NCBI GenBank assembly: GCA_963705495.1
Contig: CAVPJQ010000008.1
Location: 1 to 64,000 of the forward strand
From: DATBVX01 sp963705495
Lineage (GTDB): Bacteria > Pseudomonadota > Gammaproteobacteria > Steroidobacterales > Steroidobacteraceae
DNA length: 64,000 bases
Direction: 5' to 3'
In this document: positions 44,027 to 52,833 of the stretch, in pieces
Position numbering within the stretch: the first letter of the stretch is position 1
How the letters are laid out: each line of letters begins with the position of its first letter
The notes under the pieces: model-generated
What the model was told of the DNA's origin: nothing
Databases searched by the model: none
What the model saw: only the letters and a program-made list of their open reading frames with translations
Translations under genes and position numbers: made by a program

Positions 44027-45186
44027 GAGGGTTGACGCAGCGCCTCAGCGAGAGCTTCCACGAGTCGATCGATCTGCCCGTCGCGGTGCGCAGCGGACAA
44101 AGTGATGCGCAAACGCGCGGTCCCTTCGGGCACGGTGGGTGGACGGATGGCAGTCACCCAGAATCCTCGCTCCCACAGCGCTTCGCTCACCGCGAGCGCG
44201 CGAGCGGCGGTTCCGAGCACGATGGGCTGAATGGGAGTCTGCGAGCCGGCCAGGCCAATTCCCGCTCCCTGCGCAAGGCTGCGAAAGTGCGCGATGTTGG
44301 CGTTGAGTCGTTCGCGTCGCCAACTCTCCTCGTCCATCAGGCGTAATGCCATGCGGGTCGCGCAAGCGATCCCCGGAGGTAACGCCGTGGTGTAGATATG
44401 AGTTCGCGCTCTCTGAATGAGGTATTCGACAAGATCCGCGCCACCCGCCACGAAAGCACCGAAAGTTCCGAACGCCTTGCCGAGCGTGCCCATCAGGATG
44501 GGCACCTGCCGGGCATCGAGCCCGAAGTGCTCCAGCGTGCCGCGTCCGCCTCGACCGAGAACACCGATGCCATGCGCGTCGTCCACCATCAGCCACGCCC
44601 GCCTCGCTTGCGTAATCCGCGCGAGCGCATCGAGGGGCGCGATGTCTCCGTCCATGCTGAACACGCCGTCGGTCATGACGAGGGCGCTGCCCGACTCGAG
44701 CTCCGCGAGCCGCGCCTCCAGCGCGGCAGTATCACAGTGCGCGTAACGCGAGAAGCGTGCGCCGGACAGCAGGCCCGCATCGAGGAGTGACGCATGATTC
44801 AGCCGGTCCTCGATCACCTGATCAGCGCGCCCCACGAGCGCACTCGCGACACCGATATTCGCCATGTAGCCGGTGGAGAAGAGCAATGCTCGCTCGCGGC
44901 CGGTAAAGGCTGCGAGCTCTTCTTCCAGCGCGTGATGCTCGACGCAGTGGCCGGTCACCAGGTGCGATGCGCCGCTGCCGACGCCATAACGCGCAGCAGC
45001 GTCACGCAGTGCAGCGATCACGCGTGGATGGTGCGCGAAGCCCAGGTAATCATTGCTGCAGAAGACGGTGCGGCGTGAGCCTTCGACGACTGCCACCACG
45101 CCTTCAGCGTCTTGCGGCCATTCCTGCACGACGCGACGGCGCCGATACAGGTGACGCTCACGCAGCTCGTCGAGGGTTTCACGCAA
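44023..45186 (-). CDS. bioF: 8-amino-7-oxononanoate synthase
   Basis: About 387 residues, PLP enzyme condensing pimeloyl-ACP with alanine. Motifs: TVFCSNDYLGFAHHP, GSGASHLVTGHCVEHHALEE, MTDGVFSMDGDIAPL, WLMVDDAHGIGVLG, and the PLP lysine in MGTLGKAFGTFGAFVAG. The open frame extends to 45243, but family alignment favours TTG 45186 (RETLDELRERHLYRRR), which overlaps the bioB stop by 8 bp (TTGCGTGA). The start is therefore not certain. Confidence 0.93.
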   Translation of the reverse strand: MRETLDELRERHLYRRRRVVQEWPQDAEGVVAVVEGSRRTVFCSNDYLGFAHHPRVIAALRDAAARYGVGSGASHLVTGHCVEHHALEEELAAFTGRERALLFSTGYMANIGVASALVGRADQVIEDRLNHASLLDAGLLSGARFSRYAHCDTAALEARLAELESGSALVMTDGVFSMDGDIAPLDALARITQARRAWLMVDDAHGIGVLGRGGRGTLEHFGLDARQVPILMGTLGKAFGTFGAFVAGGADLVEYLIQRARTHIYTTALPPGIACATRMALRLMDEESWRRERLNANIAHFRSLAQGAGIGLAGSQTPIQPIVLGTAARALAVSEALWERGFWVTAIRPPTVPEGTARLRITLSAAHRDGQIDRLVEALAEALRQPS

Positions 45187-46159
45187 TGCAGGGCTCAGGC
45201 TCGACTCCGAGGCGGGCGAACAGCTCCTGGTCGTGGGCGACATCCGGATTTCCGGTCGTCAGCAGCTTCTCGCCGTAGAAGATCGAGTTGGCGCCGGCGA
45301 GAAAGCACAGTGCCTGTAGCTCATCGCTCATCTCGCTGCGCCCTGCGGACAGGCGCACGTGTGCTTTCGGCATCAGCACGCGAGCCACCGCGATCGCGCG
45401 TACGAATTCCAGGGGATCGAGTCGCGGGGTGCCATCGAGCGGCGTGCCCGGTACCTGCACCAGTTGATTGATCGGCACGCTCTCCGGATGCTCCGGCAGC
45501 GTGGCGAGCGTGTGCAGTAGCTTGGCGCGGTCGAGCTCGGTCTCACCCATGCCGAGAATCCCGCCACAACACACCTTGATGCCCGCGGCACGTACCGCCG
45601 CGAGTGTGTCCAGCCGATCCTGGTAAGTGCGCGTCGTGATGATCTTCTCGTAATGCTCAGCGGAGCTGTCGAGATTGTGGTTGTAGTAATCGAGGCCGGC
45701 GGCCTTGAGCTCCTCAGCCTGTTCCGCGGTGAGCATGCCGAGCGTCGCGCAGGTCTCGAGGCCCAGCGCCCGCACTTCACGCACCATTTCTGCGATCTGG
45801 GTGAGCTCACGTGCCTTCGGACTTCGATACGCGGCGCCCATGCAGAAACGCGTGGCGCCCGCCTGCCGTGCGGCCCTGGCCCGCTCGAGGACGGTATCGA
45901 CATCCATCAGTGCCTCGCGCTCGACGCCGGTGTGGTAGCGAATGCTCTGCGGGCAGTAGGCGCAGTCCTCCGGGCAGCCTCCGGTCTTGATACTGAGAAG
46001 CGTGCTCACCTGCACCTGGTTGGGTGCATGGTGCGCGCGGTGCGTCTGCTGGGCGAGGAACATCAGGTCGGCGAACGGCAGCGCGAACAATCCGCGCACC
46101 TCCTCGAGCGTCCAGTCGTTGCGAATCGTGCCGGGCGGTGCAGACAGCGTAGTAGTCAT
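45179..46159 (-). CDS. bioB: Biotin synthase
   Basis: 326 residues, radical-SAM enzyme inserting sulfur into dethiobiotin. The [4Fe-4S] cysteines are in GGCPEDCAYCPQS (Cys62, Cys66, Cys69). [2Fe-2S] ligands are visible in RFCMGAAYR, LETCATLGML and KVCCGGILGMGE, with the conserved arginine in HVRLSAGRSEM. It is the first gene of the bioBFCD operon and is divergent from comF, with a BirA-like palindrome between them. Confidence 0.97.
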   Translation of the reverse strand: MTTTLSAPPGTIRNDWTLEEVRGLFALPFADLMFLAQQTHRAHHAPNQVQVSTLLSIKTGGCPEDCAYCPQSIRYHTGVEREALMDVDTVLERARAARQAGATRFCMGAAYRSPKARELTQIAEMVREVRALGLETCATLGMLTAEQAEELKAAGLDYYNHNLDSSAEHYEKIITTRTYQDRLDTLAAVRAAGIKVCCGGILGMGETELDRAKLLHTLATLPEHPESVPINQLVQVPGTPLDGTPRLDPLEFVRAIAVARVLMPKAHVRLSAGRSEMSDELQALCFLAGANSIFYGEKLLTTGNPDVAHDQELFARLGVEPEPCIA

Positions 46160-46238
46160 TCGATTCGATCCGTTTGCGGCGCATTTGCCGCATGGCGGCC
46201 GCGGAGGTGGCGCGCAGTATTCGGTGGCGGATGAAACT

Positions 46239-46271
46239 CTGTCAACTTGGACGACGATGAATGGTTAACGG
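46239..46271. promoter_or_regulatory. Candidate BirA (biotin) operator
   Basis: CTGTCAACT, 15 bases, GGTTAACGG. The consensus in gammaproteobacteria is TTGTAAACC-N14-16-GGTTTACAA; each half here matches six of nine and the spacing is exactly 15. It sits about 80 bp upstream of bioB and overlaps the comF start codon. The match is imperfect, so this is a candidate only. Confidence 0.4.
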
Positions 46272-46983
46272 ATGGCTACTTCGTGTACAGGGCGTGATCC
46301 TGCCTCCGACTTGCGTCCTGTGCGGAGCGCGCGGACAGCCGCCAGTCCTCGATCTATGCCGGCCCTGTGCCGAAGACCTGCCCTTGAACGTGCAATCCTG
46401 CCGTCGTTGCGCTGCGTCACTCACGGGCGCGGTGACTGGCGATCTCATCTGCGGGCGTTGCCTGCGACGGGCGCCGCGCTTCGATTGCGCCTTCGTGCCG
46501 TTTCGGTACGCGTATCCGCTCGACCAGTTGATCCGTGCCTTCAAGTACCGGGGCGTTCTTTCCTATGGGCGCGTGCTCGGAAATCTGCTGGCGGATTGTT
46601 TGTCGGTACGGCAGATGCCAAGTCCAGAGCTGATCGTACCCGTGCCGCTTCACGCCTCGCGGCAGCGAGAGCGGGGGTTCAACCAGGCAAGCGAGCTGGC
46701 GAGGCCGATCAGCCAGCGTCTCAACGTGCCGTTCGACGAGCGGCTGTGTCGGCGTATCCGCGCCACTTCCGATCAAACAGAGCTTGATGCTCGTGCACGT
46801 CGCCAGAATGTGCGACGCGTGTTCGAGGTGAGTACCCGCACCCGCCTGCGGCATGTCGCTGTGCTCGACGATGTGCTGACCACGGGCAGCACAGCCAACG
46901 AAATGGCGCGCGTGCTCAAGCGCGCCGGCGTCGAGACGGTGGAAATCTGGGCGGTGGCGCGCGCTCAGCCGGTAAACACGTAG
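46261..46983 (+). CDS. comF: ComF family phosphoribosyltransferase-like protein
   Basis: 240 residues. N-terminal double zinc ribbon with CVLCG, CRPC, CRRC and CGRC pairs, then a PRTase domain with VPVPLHASRQRERGFNQASE and the PRPP-binding VAVLDDVLTTGSTANEMA. ComF/GntX proteins take part in DNA uptake or use of DNA as nutrient. ATG 46261 lies inside the candidate BirA operator. It is commonly found next to bioB in gammaproteobacteria, as here, and its end overlaps the convergent ubiA gene by 19 bp. Confidence 0.93.
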   Translation: MVNGWLLRVQGVILPPTCVLCGARGQPPVLDLCRPCAEDLPLNVQSCRRCAASLTGAVTGDLICGRCLRRAPRFDCAFVPFRYAYPLDQLIRAFKYRGVLSYGRVLGNLLADCLSVRQMPSPELIVPVPLHASRQRERGFNQASELARPISQRLNVPFDERLCRRIRATSDQTELDARARRQNVRRVFEVSTRTRLRHVAVLDDVLTTGSTANEMARVLKRAGVETVEIWAVARAQPVNT

Positions 46984-47900
46984 TCGAGCAGGAGGCCGAT
47001 GAACACCAGCATGCCGAAGTAGTTGTTGTTGTTGAAGGCACGAAAACACGCTTCGGGCTCGCGGCGGCGGATCAGCCATTGCTGCCACGCGAAGCACAAC
47101 CCGCCAGCCGCGAGGCCCGCCAGGTACCAGTGGCCGTATTGCTTCTCGCGTCCGATGAGCACCAATGCGAACAGCACCATGAGCTGCATGATGCCGATCA
47201 GCACTCGGTCTGCATCCCCGAACAGGATCGCGCTCGACTTGATGCCAAGCTTCTTGTCGTCCTCGCGATCGACCATCGCATAGAGCGTGTCGTAGACGCC
47301 GGCCCACAGCACTGCCGCGCAGAAGATCACCCAGGCGATCTTCGGCACGGCTCCGGTCTGCGCGGCGAATACCATCGGCACTGCAATGCCGAACGCCGCG
47401 CCAAGATAGAACTGCGGCACCGGGAAGAAGCGCTTAAGGAACGGATAGCTGAGCGTGAGCGCTCCGCCGACGACTCCATAGAGCTGCGCCAGTGGGTTCA
47501 ATGTAAAGAGGAGCCCTACCGCGATCAGGCACAGCACCAGGAACAGCAGCAGCGCTTCGGCCGGCGTGACCCGTCGCGCCGCCAGGGGACGATCGCGGGT
47601 GCGTGACACGAATGGGTCCAGGTCGCGGTCGGCATAGTCGTTCATCACGCAGCCGGCCGAGCGCATGATCAGGGTGCCGAGCATGAACACGATGAAAGTG
47701 CGCTCATCTGGGCGCGCATCACTCGCCACCCAGAAGGCCCACAACATCGGCCACATGAGCAGCCAGATGCCGATTGGCCGGTGCAGGCGCATGAGCAGCG
47801 CGTACTGACGCAGCGTCGCGTTTACGCGCGGCAGAGAGGAAATCAAGGGCCACGAGCGCAACGACTGGCGCAACTGCAGGAAACGTGCGGCCGCATTCAT
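46965..47900 (-). CDS. ubiA: 4-hydroxybenzoate octaprenyltransferase
   Basis: 311 residues with about eight membrane helices. Two Asp-rich prenyl-diphosphate motifs: NDYADRDLDPFVSRTRDRP and DTLYAMVDREDDKKLGIKS. It attaches the polyprenyl tail to 4-hydroxybenzoate in ubiquinone synthesis. ATG 47900 overlaps the recG stop (ATGA). No ubiC neighbour is seen. Confidence 0.95.
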   Translation of the reverse strand: MNAAARFLQLRQSLRSWPLISSLPRVNATLRQYALLMRLHRPIGIWLLMWPMLWAFWVASDARPDERTFIVFMLGTLIMRSAGCVMNDYADRDLDPFVSRTRDRPLAARRVTPAEALLLFLVLCLIAVGLLFTLNPLAQLYGVVGGALTLSYPFLKRFFPVPQFYLGAAFGIAVPMVFAAQTGAVPKIAWVIFCAAVLWAGVYDTLYAMVDREDDKKLGIKSSAILFGDADRVLIGIMQLMVLFALVLIGREKQYGHWYLAGLAAGGLCFAWQQWLIRRREPEACFRAFNNNNYFGMLVFIGLLLDYVFTG

Positions 47901-49996
47901 CCGATCTTTCCGTAAGCCTCGCCGTGTCCAACCCAGCGCGCGATGAGCGGCGCTATGTTAGCGGCATGTTCGGCGAACATCAGCTCCGCGAGCTGTTGCA
48001 CGCGGGGCAAGAGGTCCGCGTCGCGCATCAGGTCCGCCACGCGCATCTGCGCCAGGCCGGTCTGCCGGGTGCCCAGCAACTCGCCGGGGCCACGCAACTC
48101 CAGGTCCCGTCGTGCCACTTCGAATCCATCGTTGGTCTGGCGCATGACTGCGAGCCGCTCGCGTCCCAACTCCGAAAGCGGCGGTCGGTACAACAGCACG
48201 CAACTGCTGACATGCGCGCCACGGCCCACCCGGCCACGCAGCTGATGGAGCTGTGCGAGGCCCATGCGCTCGGAATTTTCGACCACCATGAGGCTCGCAT
48301 TAGGAACATCAACACCCACTTCGATGACGGTGGTCGCGACCAGCAGCTGTAACTCTCCCTGGCGGAAGCGCTCCATGGCGCCGTCTTTCTGCGCCGGAGT
48401 CATGCGTCCGTGAACGATACCGACCCGAATGCCAGGCAGGGCTTCCGCCAGCACCGCGGCCGTCTCTTCGGCAGCCTGGTAAGGAGCGGATTCGGATTCA
48501 TCGATCAGGGGGCAGACCCAGTAGACCTGGCGTCCTGCGACGCACGCGTCGCGAATGCGCGCGATGACTTCGTCGCGGCGGCTCTCCGGCAGCGCGACCG
48601 TCTGCACAGGGGTTCTTCCGGGCGGCAGCTCGTCGATCACCGAGACGTCGAGATCGGCGTAGGCCGTCATGGCGAGTGTTCGGGGAATGGGCGTCGCAGT
48701 CATGATGAGCTGGTGCGGATGGCTGCCGTCGAGCAATCCCTTGTCGCGCAGTTTCAATCGCTGGTGAACGCCAAAACGATGCTGCTCGTCGACGATGGCC
48801 AATGCGAGCTTGCGGAACTGCACGCCTTCCTGGAACAACGCGTGAGTTCCGAGGACCACACGCGCGTCACCGGCAGCTACCGCTTGCAAGGCACTCGCGC
48901 GCGCGCGACCTTGCACCTTGCCGGCCAGCAGGGTCACTTTGATGCGCAGCTCGCCAAACCAGCGCTCGAAATTCCTCGCGTGCTGTTCGGCCAGCAGTTC
49001 CGTGGGTGCCATCAGCGCGACTTGGTAACCGGCTTCGACGGCGTGTGCGGCAGCGAGCGCGGCAACGATCGTCTTGCCGCATCCGACATCGCCCTGGACG
49101 AGGCGCAGCATCGGTCGCGGCTCACGCAGGTCGGCAGCGACTTCCTGGTAGGCGCGCCGCTGCGCACGGGTGAGCTGGAATGGCAGCGCGGCCATCAAGC
49201 GGTCGGCGAGGGCATGAGCGGGCAGCGCAACCGCAGGATCGGCCCGGATTTCGCGTCGCAGGAGTTTCAGGCTCAGCTGATGCGCGAGCAGCTCCTCGCA
49301 GGCGAGTCGGCGCTGTGCGGGGTGCCTGACAGAAGTCAGTAGATCCAGGCGCGCATCGGGCGGCGGGCGATGCACATAGTCGAGCGCCTCCATCAACTCG
49401 GGCCATTGCGATTTCGCGAGCGCGGCGGTTGGCAACCAGTCAATCAAACCCTGCTGCCGTACGGCATCGAGCGCCTGCGTGGCAAGCCGGCGCAGACGCC
49501 CCTGTGGCACACCCTCGGTGCCCGGATAGATGGGTGTCAGCGCTTCCGCGAGTTCTTCGCCCGGCGGGCCATCGAGCAGGCGATACTCCGGATGAACGAT
49601 CTCGAGCCCGAGCGGGCCACGCCGCACTTCGCCGAAACAGCGCAACCGCGTTCCGCGAGCCAGCGACTCGTGCTGGCGCTGATTGAAATGGAAAAAACGC
49701 AGCGTCAGAAAGCCAGAGCCATCTGCGACGCGCGACAGGAGCTGGCGCCGGCCACGAAACACGACCTCGCTGAGCTGCACCTCAGCTTCGATGACGGCGC
49801 GCGCACCCACGGTGAGCGTTCCGATCGGCACGACGCGAGTACGGTCCTCGTAACGCAACGGCAGCAGGAACAGCAGATCCTGAACGGTGAAGACACCCAG
49901 CCTGGCCAGACGTCCGGCCAACGCCTCTCCGACTCCGCGGAGCGTCGTGACCGGCCGTTGCTCGGGGGCGGTCAAGTCCCGAGATAGAGAATGCAT
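47897..49996 (-). CDS. recG: ATP-dependent DNA helicase RecG
   Basis: 699 residues (E. coli 693). N-terminal wedge/OB domain (VGEALAGRLARLGVFTVQDL, LLFLLPLRYEDRTRV), Walker A RLVQGDVGCGKTIVAALAAA, DEQHRFGVHQR (motif II), MTATPIPRTLAMTAYADLDV (motif III), VATTVIEVGVDVPNASLMVV (V) and QLRGRVGRGAHVSSCVLL (VI), and the C-terminal RDLELRGPGELLGTRQTGL. It reverses stalled replication forks. ATG 49996 overlaps the ridA end by 25 bp; an internal TTG at the ridA stop is an alternative. Confidence 0.96.
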   Translation of the reverse strand: MHSLSRDLTAPEQRPVTTLRGVGEALAGRLARLGVFTVQDLLFLLPLRYEDRTRVVPIGTLTVGARAVIEAEVQLSEVVFRGRRQLLSRVADGSGFLTLRFFHFNQRQHESLARGTRLRCFGEVRRGPLGLEIVHPEYRLLDGPPGEELAEALTPIYPGTEGVPQGRLRRLATQALDAVRQQGLIDWLPTAALAKSQWPELMEALDYVHRPPPDARLDLLTSVRHPAQRRLACEELLAHQLSLKLLRREIRADPAVALPAHALADRLMAALPFQLTRAQRRAYQEVAADLREPRPMLRLVQGDVGCGKTIVAALAAAHAVEAGYQVALMAPTELLAEQHARNFERWFGELRIKVTLLAGKVQGRARASALQAVAAGDARVVLGTHALFQEGVQFRKLALAIVDEQHRFGVHQRLKLRDKGLLDGSHPHQLIMTATPIPRTLAMTAYADLDVSVIDELPPGRTPVQTVALPESRRDEVIARIRDACVAGRQVYWVCPLIDESESAPYQAAEETAAVLAEALPGIRVGIVHGRMTPAQKDGAMERFRQGELQLLVATTVIEVGVDVPNASLMVVENSERMGLAQLHQLRGRVGRGAHVSSCVLLYRPPLSELGRERLAVMRQTNDGFEVARRDLELRGPGELLGTRQTGLAQMRVADLMRDADLLPRVQQLAELMFAEHAANIAPLIARWVGHGEAYGKIG

Positions 49997-50358
49997 TCCA
50001 TCTCGACCTGCGCGCCGCGCGGCAGGGCCGCAACGCCCACCGCGGCACGCGCGGGGTACGGCTCGTGGAAGTAGCGTGCCATCACCTGGTTGACCACCGG
50101 GAAGTGCTTCAGGTCGGTGAGATACACGTTGAGCTTCACGGCCTGCGCGAGGCTCGCTCCTGCCCCTTCGGCAATCGCCTTGAGATTCTCGAACACGCGC
50201 TCGATGTGAAGCTCGATCTCTCCAACGACCAGCTCGCCGGTTGCGGGGTCGAATGGCACCTGGCCGGAAATGAACACCAGGTCACCCGCGCGCACGGCCT
50301 GCGAATAGGTGCCAATCGCCCGGGGTGCCTTGTCCGTATGAATAATGTGTCGGGGCAT
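49972..50358 (-). CDS. ridA: RidA family reactive enamine/imine deaminase
   Basis: 128 residues from ATG 50358 (MPRHIIHTDKAPRAIGTYSQ). Conserved core FISGQVPFDPATGELV, FENLKAIAEGAGASLAQAVK, NVYLTDLKHFPVVNQVMARYF and the active-site arginine in YPARAAVGVAALPRGAQVEME. It hydrolyses 2-aminoacrylate and similar enamines made by PLP enzymes. ATG 50358 is preferred over the upstream in-frame ATG (50376), which would overlap spoT. The spoT-ridA-recG order is usual in gammaproteobacteria. Confidence 0.95.
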   Translation of the reverse strand: MPRHIIHTDKAPRAIGTYSQAVRAGDLVFISGQVPFDPATGELVVGEIELHIERVFENLKAIAEGAGASLAQAVKLNVYLTDLKHFPVVNQVMARYFHEPYPARAAVGVAALPRGAQVEMECILYLGT

Positions 50359-50368
50359 GGGATGAGAC

Positions 50369-52522
50369 CTATGCAATCGTCCTGATGACCTTGAGCACGT
50401 CCGGCATGTTGCGAATCGTGCGCATCACCCGCGCGAGATGTTTGCGATCGCGCACCTGCAGTTCGAAGATCAGGCTCGAGGTATCGACATCGCGCTCGAC
50501 CAGCGAGACGTGATCGATGTTGGTCTCCGTACCGGCGATGCTCGCCGCCACCGCGGCCAGCACGCCCATGCGGTTGGCGACCTCGACGCGAATCTCCGAG
50601 CTGAAGAGCCGATCGAGTCCCTTCTCCCACGCCAGGGAAATCCACTTGTCGGGCTGCTTGCGGTAGCCGGAGAGGTTGCCGCACGATTCGCGGTGCACGA
50701 CGACGCCGCGACCGCTGCTGAGATAAGCCATCACGGGGTCGTTCGGAATCGGGAAGCAGCACCGCGCGTAGGAGATCACCAGCCCTTCGGTTCCTGCGAT
50801 GGCCAATGGCGCAGGCGTCGCGCTCTGCATCGCCGGGTCGTCGATCGGCAGGAGGCGCCGCGCGATCAGGGGTGCGAGCCGCTCGCCGAGCCCGATCTTC
50901 TCGTACAGGTCATCGGGACTCTTCATTCCAAACTCCGTGAGCATGGGTTTCATCTGCTCATCGGCGATCTTCTTCAACGTCAGCGAGAACTCCGCGAGCG
51001 CCTGATTGAGTAACCGGCGGCCGAGCTCGATGGCTTCCTTGCGCTTCAGGCTCTTGAGGTAATGCCGTATGGCGGCGCGTGCTTTCGCGCTCACCACGAA
51101 ATTGACCCAGGCCGGGTTCGGCGCGGCCCCCTTCGCCGTGATGATTTCGACCGTCTGCCCGTTCCTCAGTGGCGTGCGCAGGGGCACCAGTCGCCGGTCG
51201 ACCTTCGCTGCCACGCAGCGGTTGCCGACATCGGTATGCACTGCATATGCGAAATCCACCGCTGTAGCGCCGCGCGGCAAGCGCAGGATCTCGCCTCGCG
51301 GCGTGAACACGTAGACCTTGTCGGGGAAGAGGTCCACTTTGACGCTCTCGAGGAACTCCTCCGAGTTGCCGCCCTCCTGCATCTGCATCAGCTGATTCAG
51401 CCATTCGCGCGCCCGATCGTGCTGGGTGCTGTCCGCCTTCTCGCCAGTCTTGTATTTCCAATGCGCGGCAATGCCGGACTCCGCGACACGGTGCATGTCC
51501 TCGGTGCGGATTTGCACCTCGATGGGCACACCGTTGGGGCCGAACAACGTGGTGTGCAACGACTGATAGCCGTTGATGCGCGGAATCGCGACGTAGTCCT
51601 TGAAGCGTCCTGGCATGGGCTTGTACACGCTGTGCACCAGGCCGAGCGCGCGATAGCTGGTGTCGACGCTGTCGACGACGATGCGAACCCCGTAGACGTC
51701 GACGATCTCGTTCAGCGGCACGCTCTTCTTGCGCATCTTGCGATACACGCTGTAGAGGTGCTTTTCGCGTCCTTCGACCGTCGCCTTGATCCCTGCCTTC
51801 TGCAGCACCGAGTGCAGGTTCTCTGCGATCTTGCCCACGAACTGCTTCTGGTTGCCGCGAGCACGCTTCAGTTCCTTCTCGATCACGCGATAGCGCTGCG
51901 GATACAGTGCTCTGAAACCAAGCTCCTCGAGCTCCAGCTTGATGCTGTACAGCCCCAGGCGGTCGGCGATCGGCGCGTAGATGTCGAGCGTTTCGCGCGC
52001 AATGCCACGGCGTTTCGGCAACGGCATCGCATCGAGCGTGCGCATGTTGTGCGTGCGGTCCGCGAGCTTTACCAGGATGACGCGGATGTCGCGCACCATC
52101 GCGAGCAGCATCTTGCGGAAGCTCTCGGCCTGCGCTTCCTGGCGGCTCTTGAACTTGATCTGGTCGAGTTTCGTCACTCCATCGACCAGGTCGGCGACTT
52201 CGTGTCCGAACTGCTCGACCAACTGCTCCATCGCGGTCGGCGTGTCCTCGATCACATCGTGCAGGATCGCCGCGATGATCGTCTCCGCATCGACGTGCAG
52301 GTCGGCCAGGATGTTCGCGGCCGCGATCGGGTGCGAGATGAAGGGCTCGCCGGAAAGGCGTTTCTGCCCCTTGTGCGCGGCGGCCCCGAACTCGTAGGCC
52401 TGTTGCACGCGCTCGACCTGGTCGGCCGGCAGGTAGTTCTCAAGCTTGGAAATGAGCTGATTGATGCCCAGGGCGCGCCTTCCGCCCGGGAGGAGACTGA
52501 GAATGGAGGAGGCGTAATCCAT
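50369..52522 (-). CDS. spoT: Bifunctional (p)ppGpp synthetase/hydrolase SpoT
   Basis: 717 residues (E. coli SpoT 702). HD hydrolase residues are intact: His50, His64 in EPFISHPIAAANIL, and His88-Asp89 in AAILHDVIEDTP. The synthetase domain follows (IVDVYGVRIVVDSVDTSYRA, FKDYVAIPRINGYQSLHTTL), then TGS (VFTPRGEILRLPRGATAVDF), a helical domain with RCCFPIPNDPVMAYLS, and a C-terminal ACT domain (DTSSLIFELQVRDRKHLARV). It sets the alarmone level during starvation. rpoZ, normally just upstream, is displaced 8 kb by the autotransporter locus. Confidence 0.96.
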   Translation of the reverse strand: MDYASSILSLLPGGRRALGINQLISKLENYLPADQVERVQQAYEFGAAAHKGQKRLSGEPFISHPIAAANILADLHVDAETIIAAILHDVIEDTPTAMEQLVEQFGHEVADLVDGVTKLDQIKFKSRQEAQAESFRKMLLAMVRDIRVILVKLADRTHNMRTLDAMPLPKRRGIARETLDIYAPIADRLGLYSIKLELEELGFRALYPQRYRVIEKELKRARGNQKQFVGKIAENLHSVLQKAGIKATVEGREKHLYSVYRKMRKKSVPLNEIVDVYGVRIVVDSVDTSYRALGLVHSVYKPMPGRFKDYVAIPRINGYQSLHTTLFGPNGVPIEVQIRTEDMHRVAESGIAAHWKYKTGEKADSTQHDRAREWLNQLMQMQEGGNSEEFLESVKVDLFPDKVYVFTPRGEILRLPRGATAVDFAYAVHTDVGNRCVAAKVDRRLVPLRTPLRNGQTVEIITAKGAAPNPAWVNFVVSAKARAAIRHYLKSLKRKEAIELGRRLLNQALAEFSLTLKKIADEQMKPMLTEFGMKSPDDLYEKIGLGERLAPLIARRLLPIDDPAMQSATPAPLAIAGTEGLVISYARCCFPIPNDPVMAYLSSGRGVVVHRESCGNLSGYRKQPDKWISLAWEKGLDRLFSSEIRVEVANRMGVLAAVAASIAGTETNIDHVSLVERDVDTSSLIFELQVRDRKHLARVMRTIRNMPDVLKVIRTIA

Positions 52523-52599
52523 GGGAAAAACAAGGGCTCTGAACCGCTGTTAGCCCATTCTGTGGGCGAATCGAACCGAGTTCAAAGCCCAAAGAAAAT

Positions 52600-52632
52600 A
52601 AAGGGTCCGGACCGGTGGTCAGACCCCACTTT
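52600..52632. repeat. REP-like imperfect palindrome
   Basis: AAAGGGTC at the left arm and GACCCCACTTT at the right arm bracket a GC-rich centre containing TCCGGACC. It lies in the 311-bp gap between spoT and the autotransporter, otherwise free of genes. The AAAGGGTC/GACCCC(A)CTTT type resembles short intergenic repeats common in proteobacteria. I see only one copy in this window. Confidence 0.4.
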
Positions 52633-52833
52633 CATGTCAGAACACCACGGTCGGCTTGACGTTCCCCCAGTGGAGCGTCGAACTGCCTACGTTATAGTCG
52701 CAGGCGACCCGCGGCCAAGGGATGCAGGATGCAGCAGGCGGCGGCCGCAGGGACCTCGAACTGGCATTCATTCATCTGAACGCCAGTCGTCGATGCGAAT
52801 TGGGGTCACCCGTGCCCCCCGGGGACGTTGTTA

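Noticed and set aside
52656..52698. TTGACG and TATAGT as a promoter for the autotransporter
   Set aside because: Spacing of about 30 bp is far from the usual 16-18.
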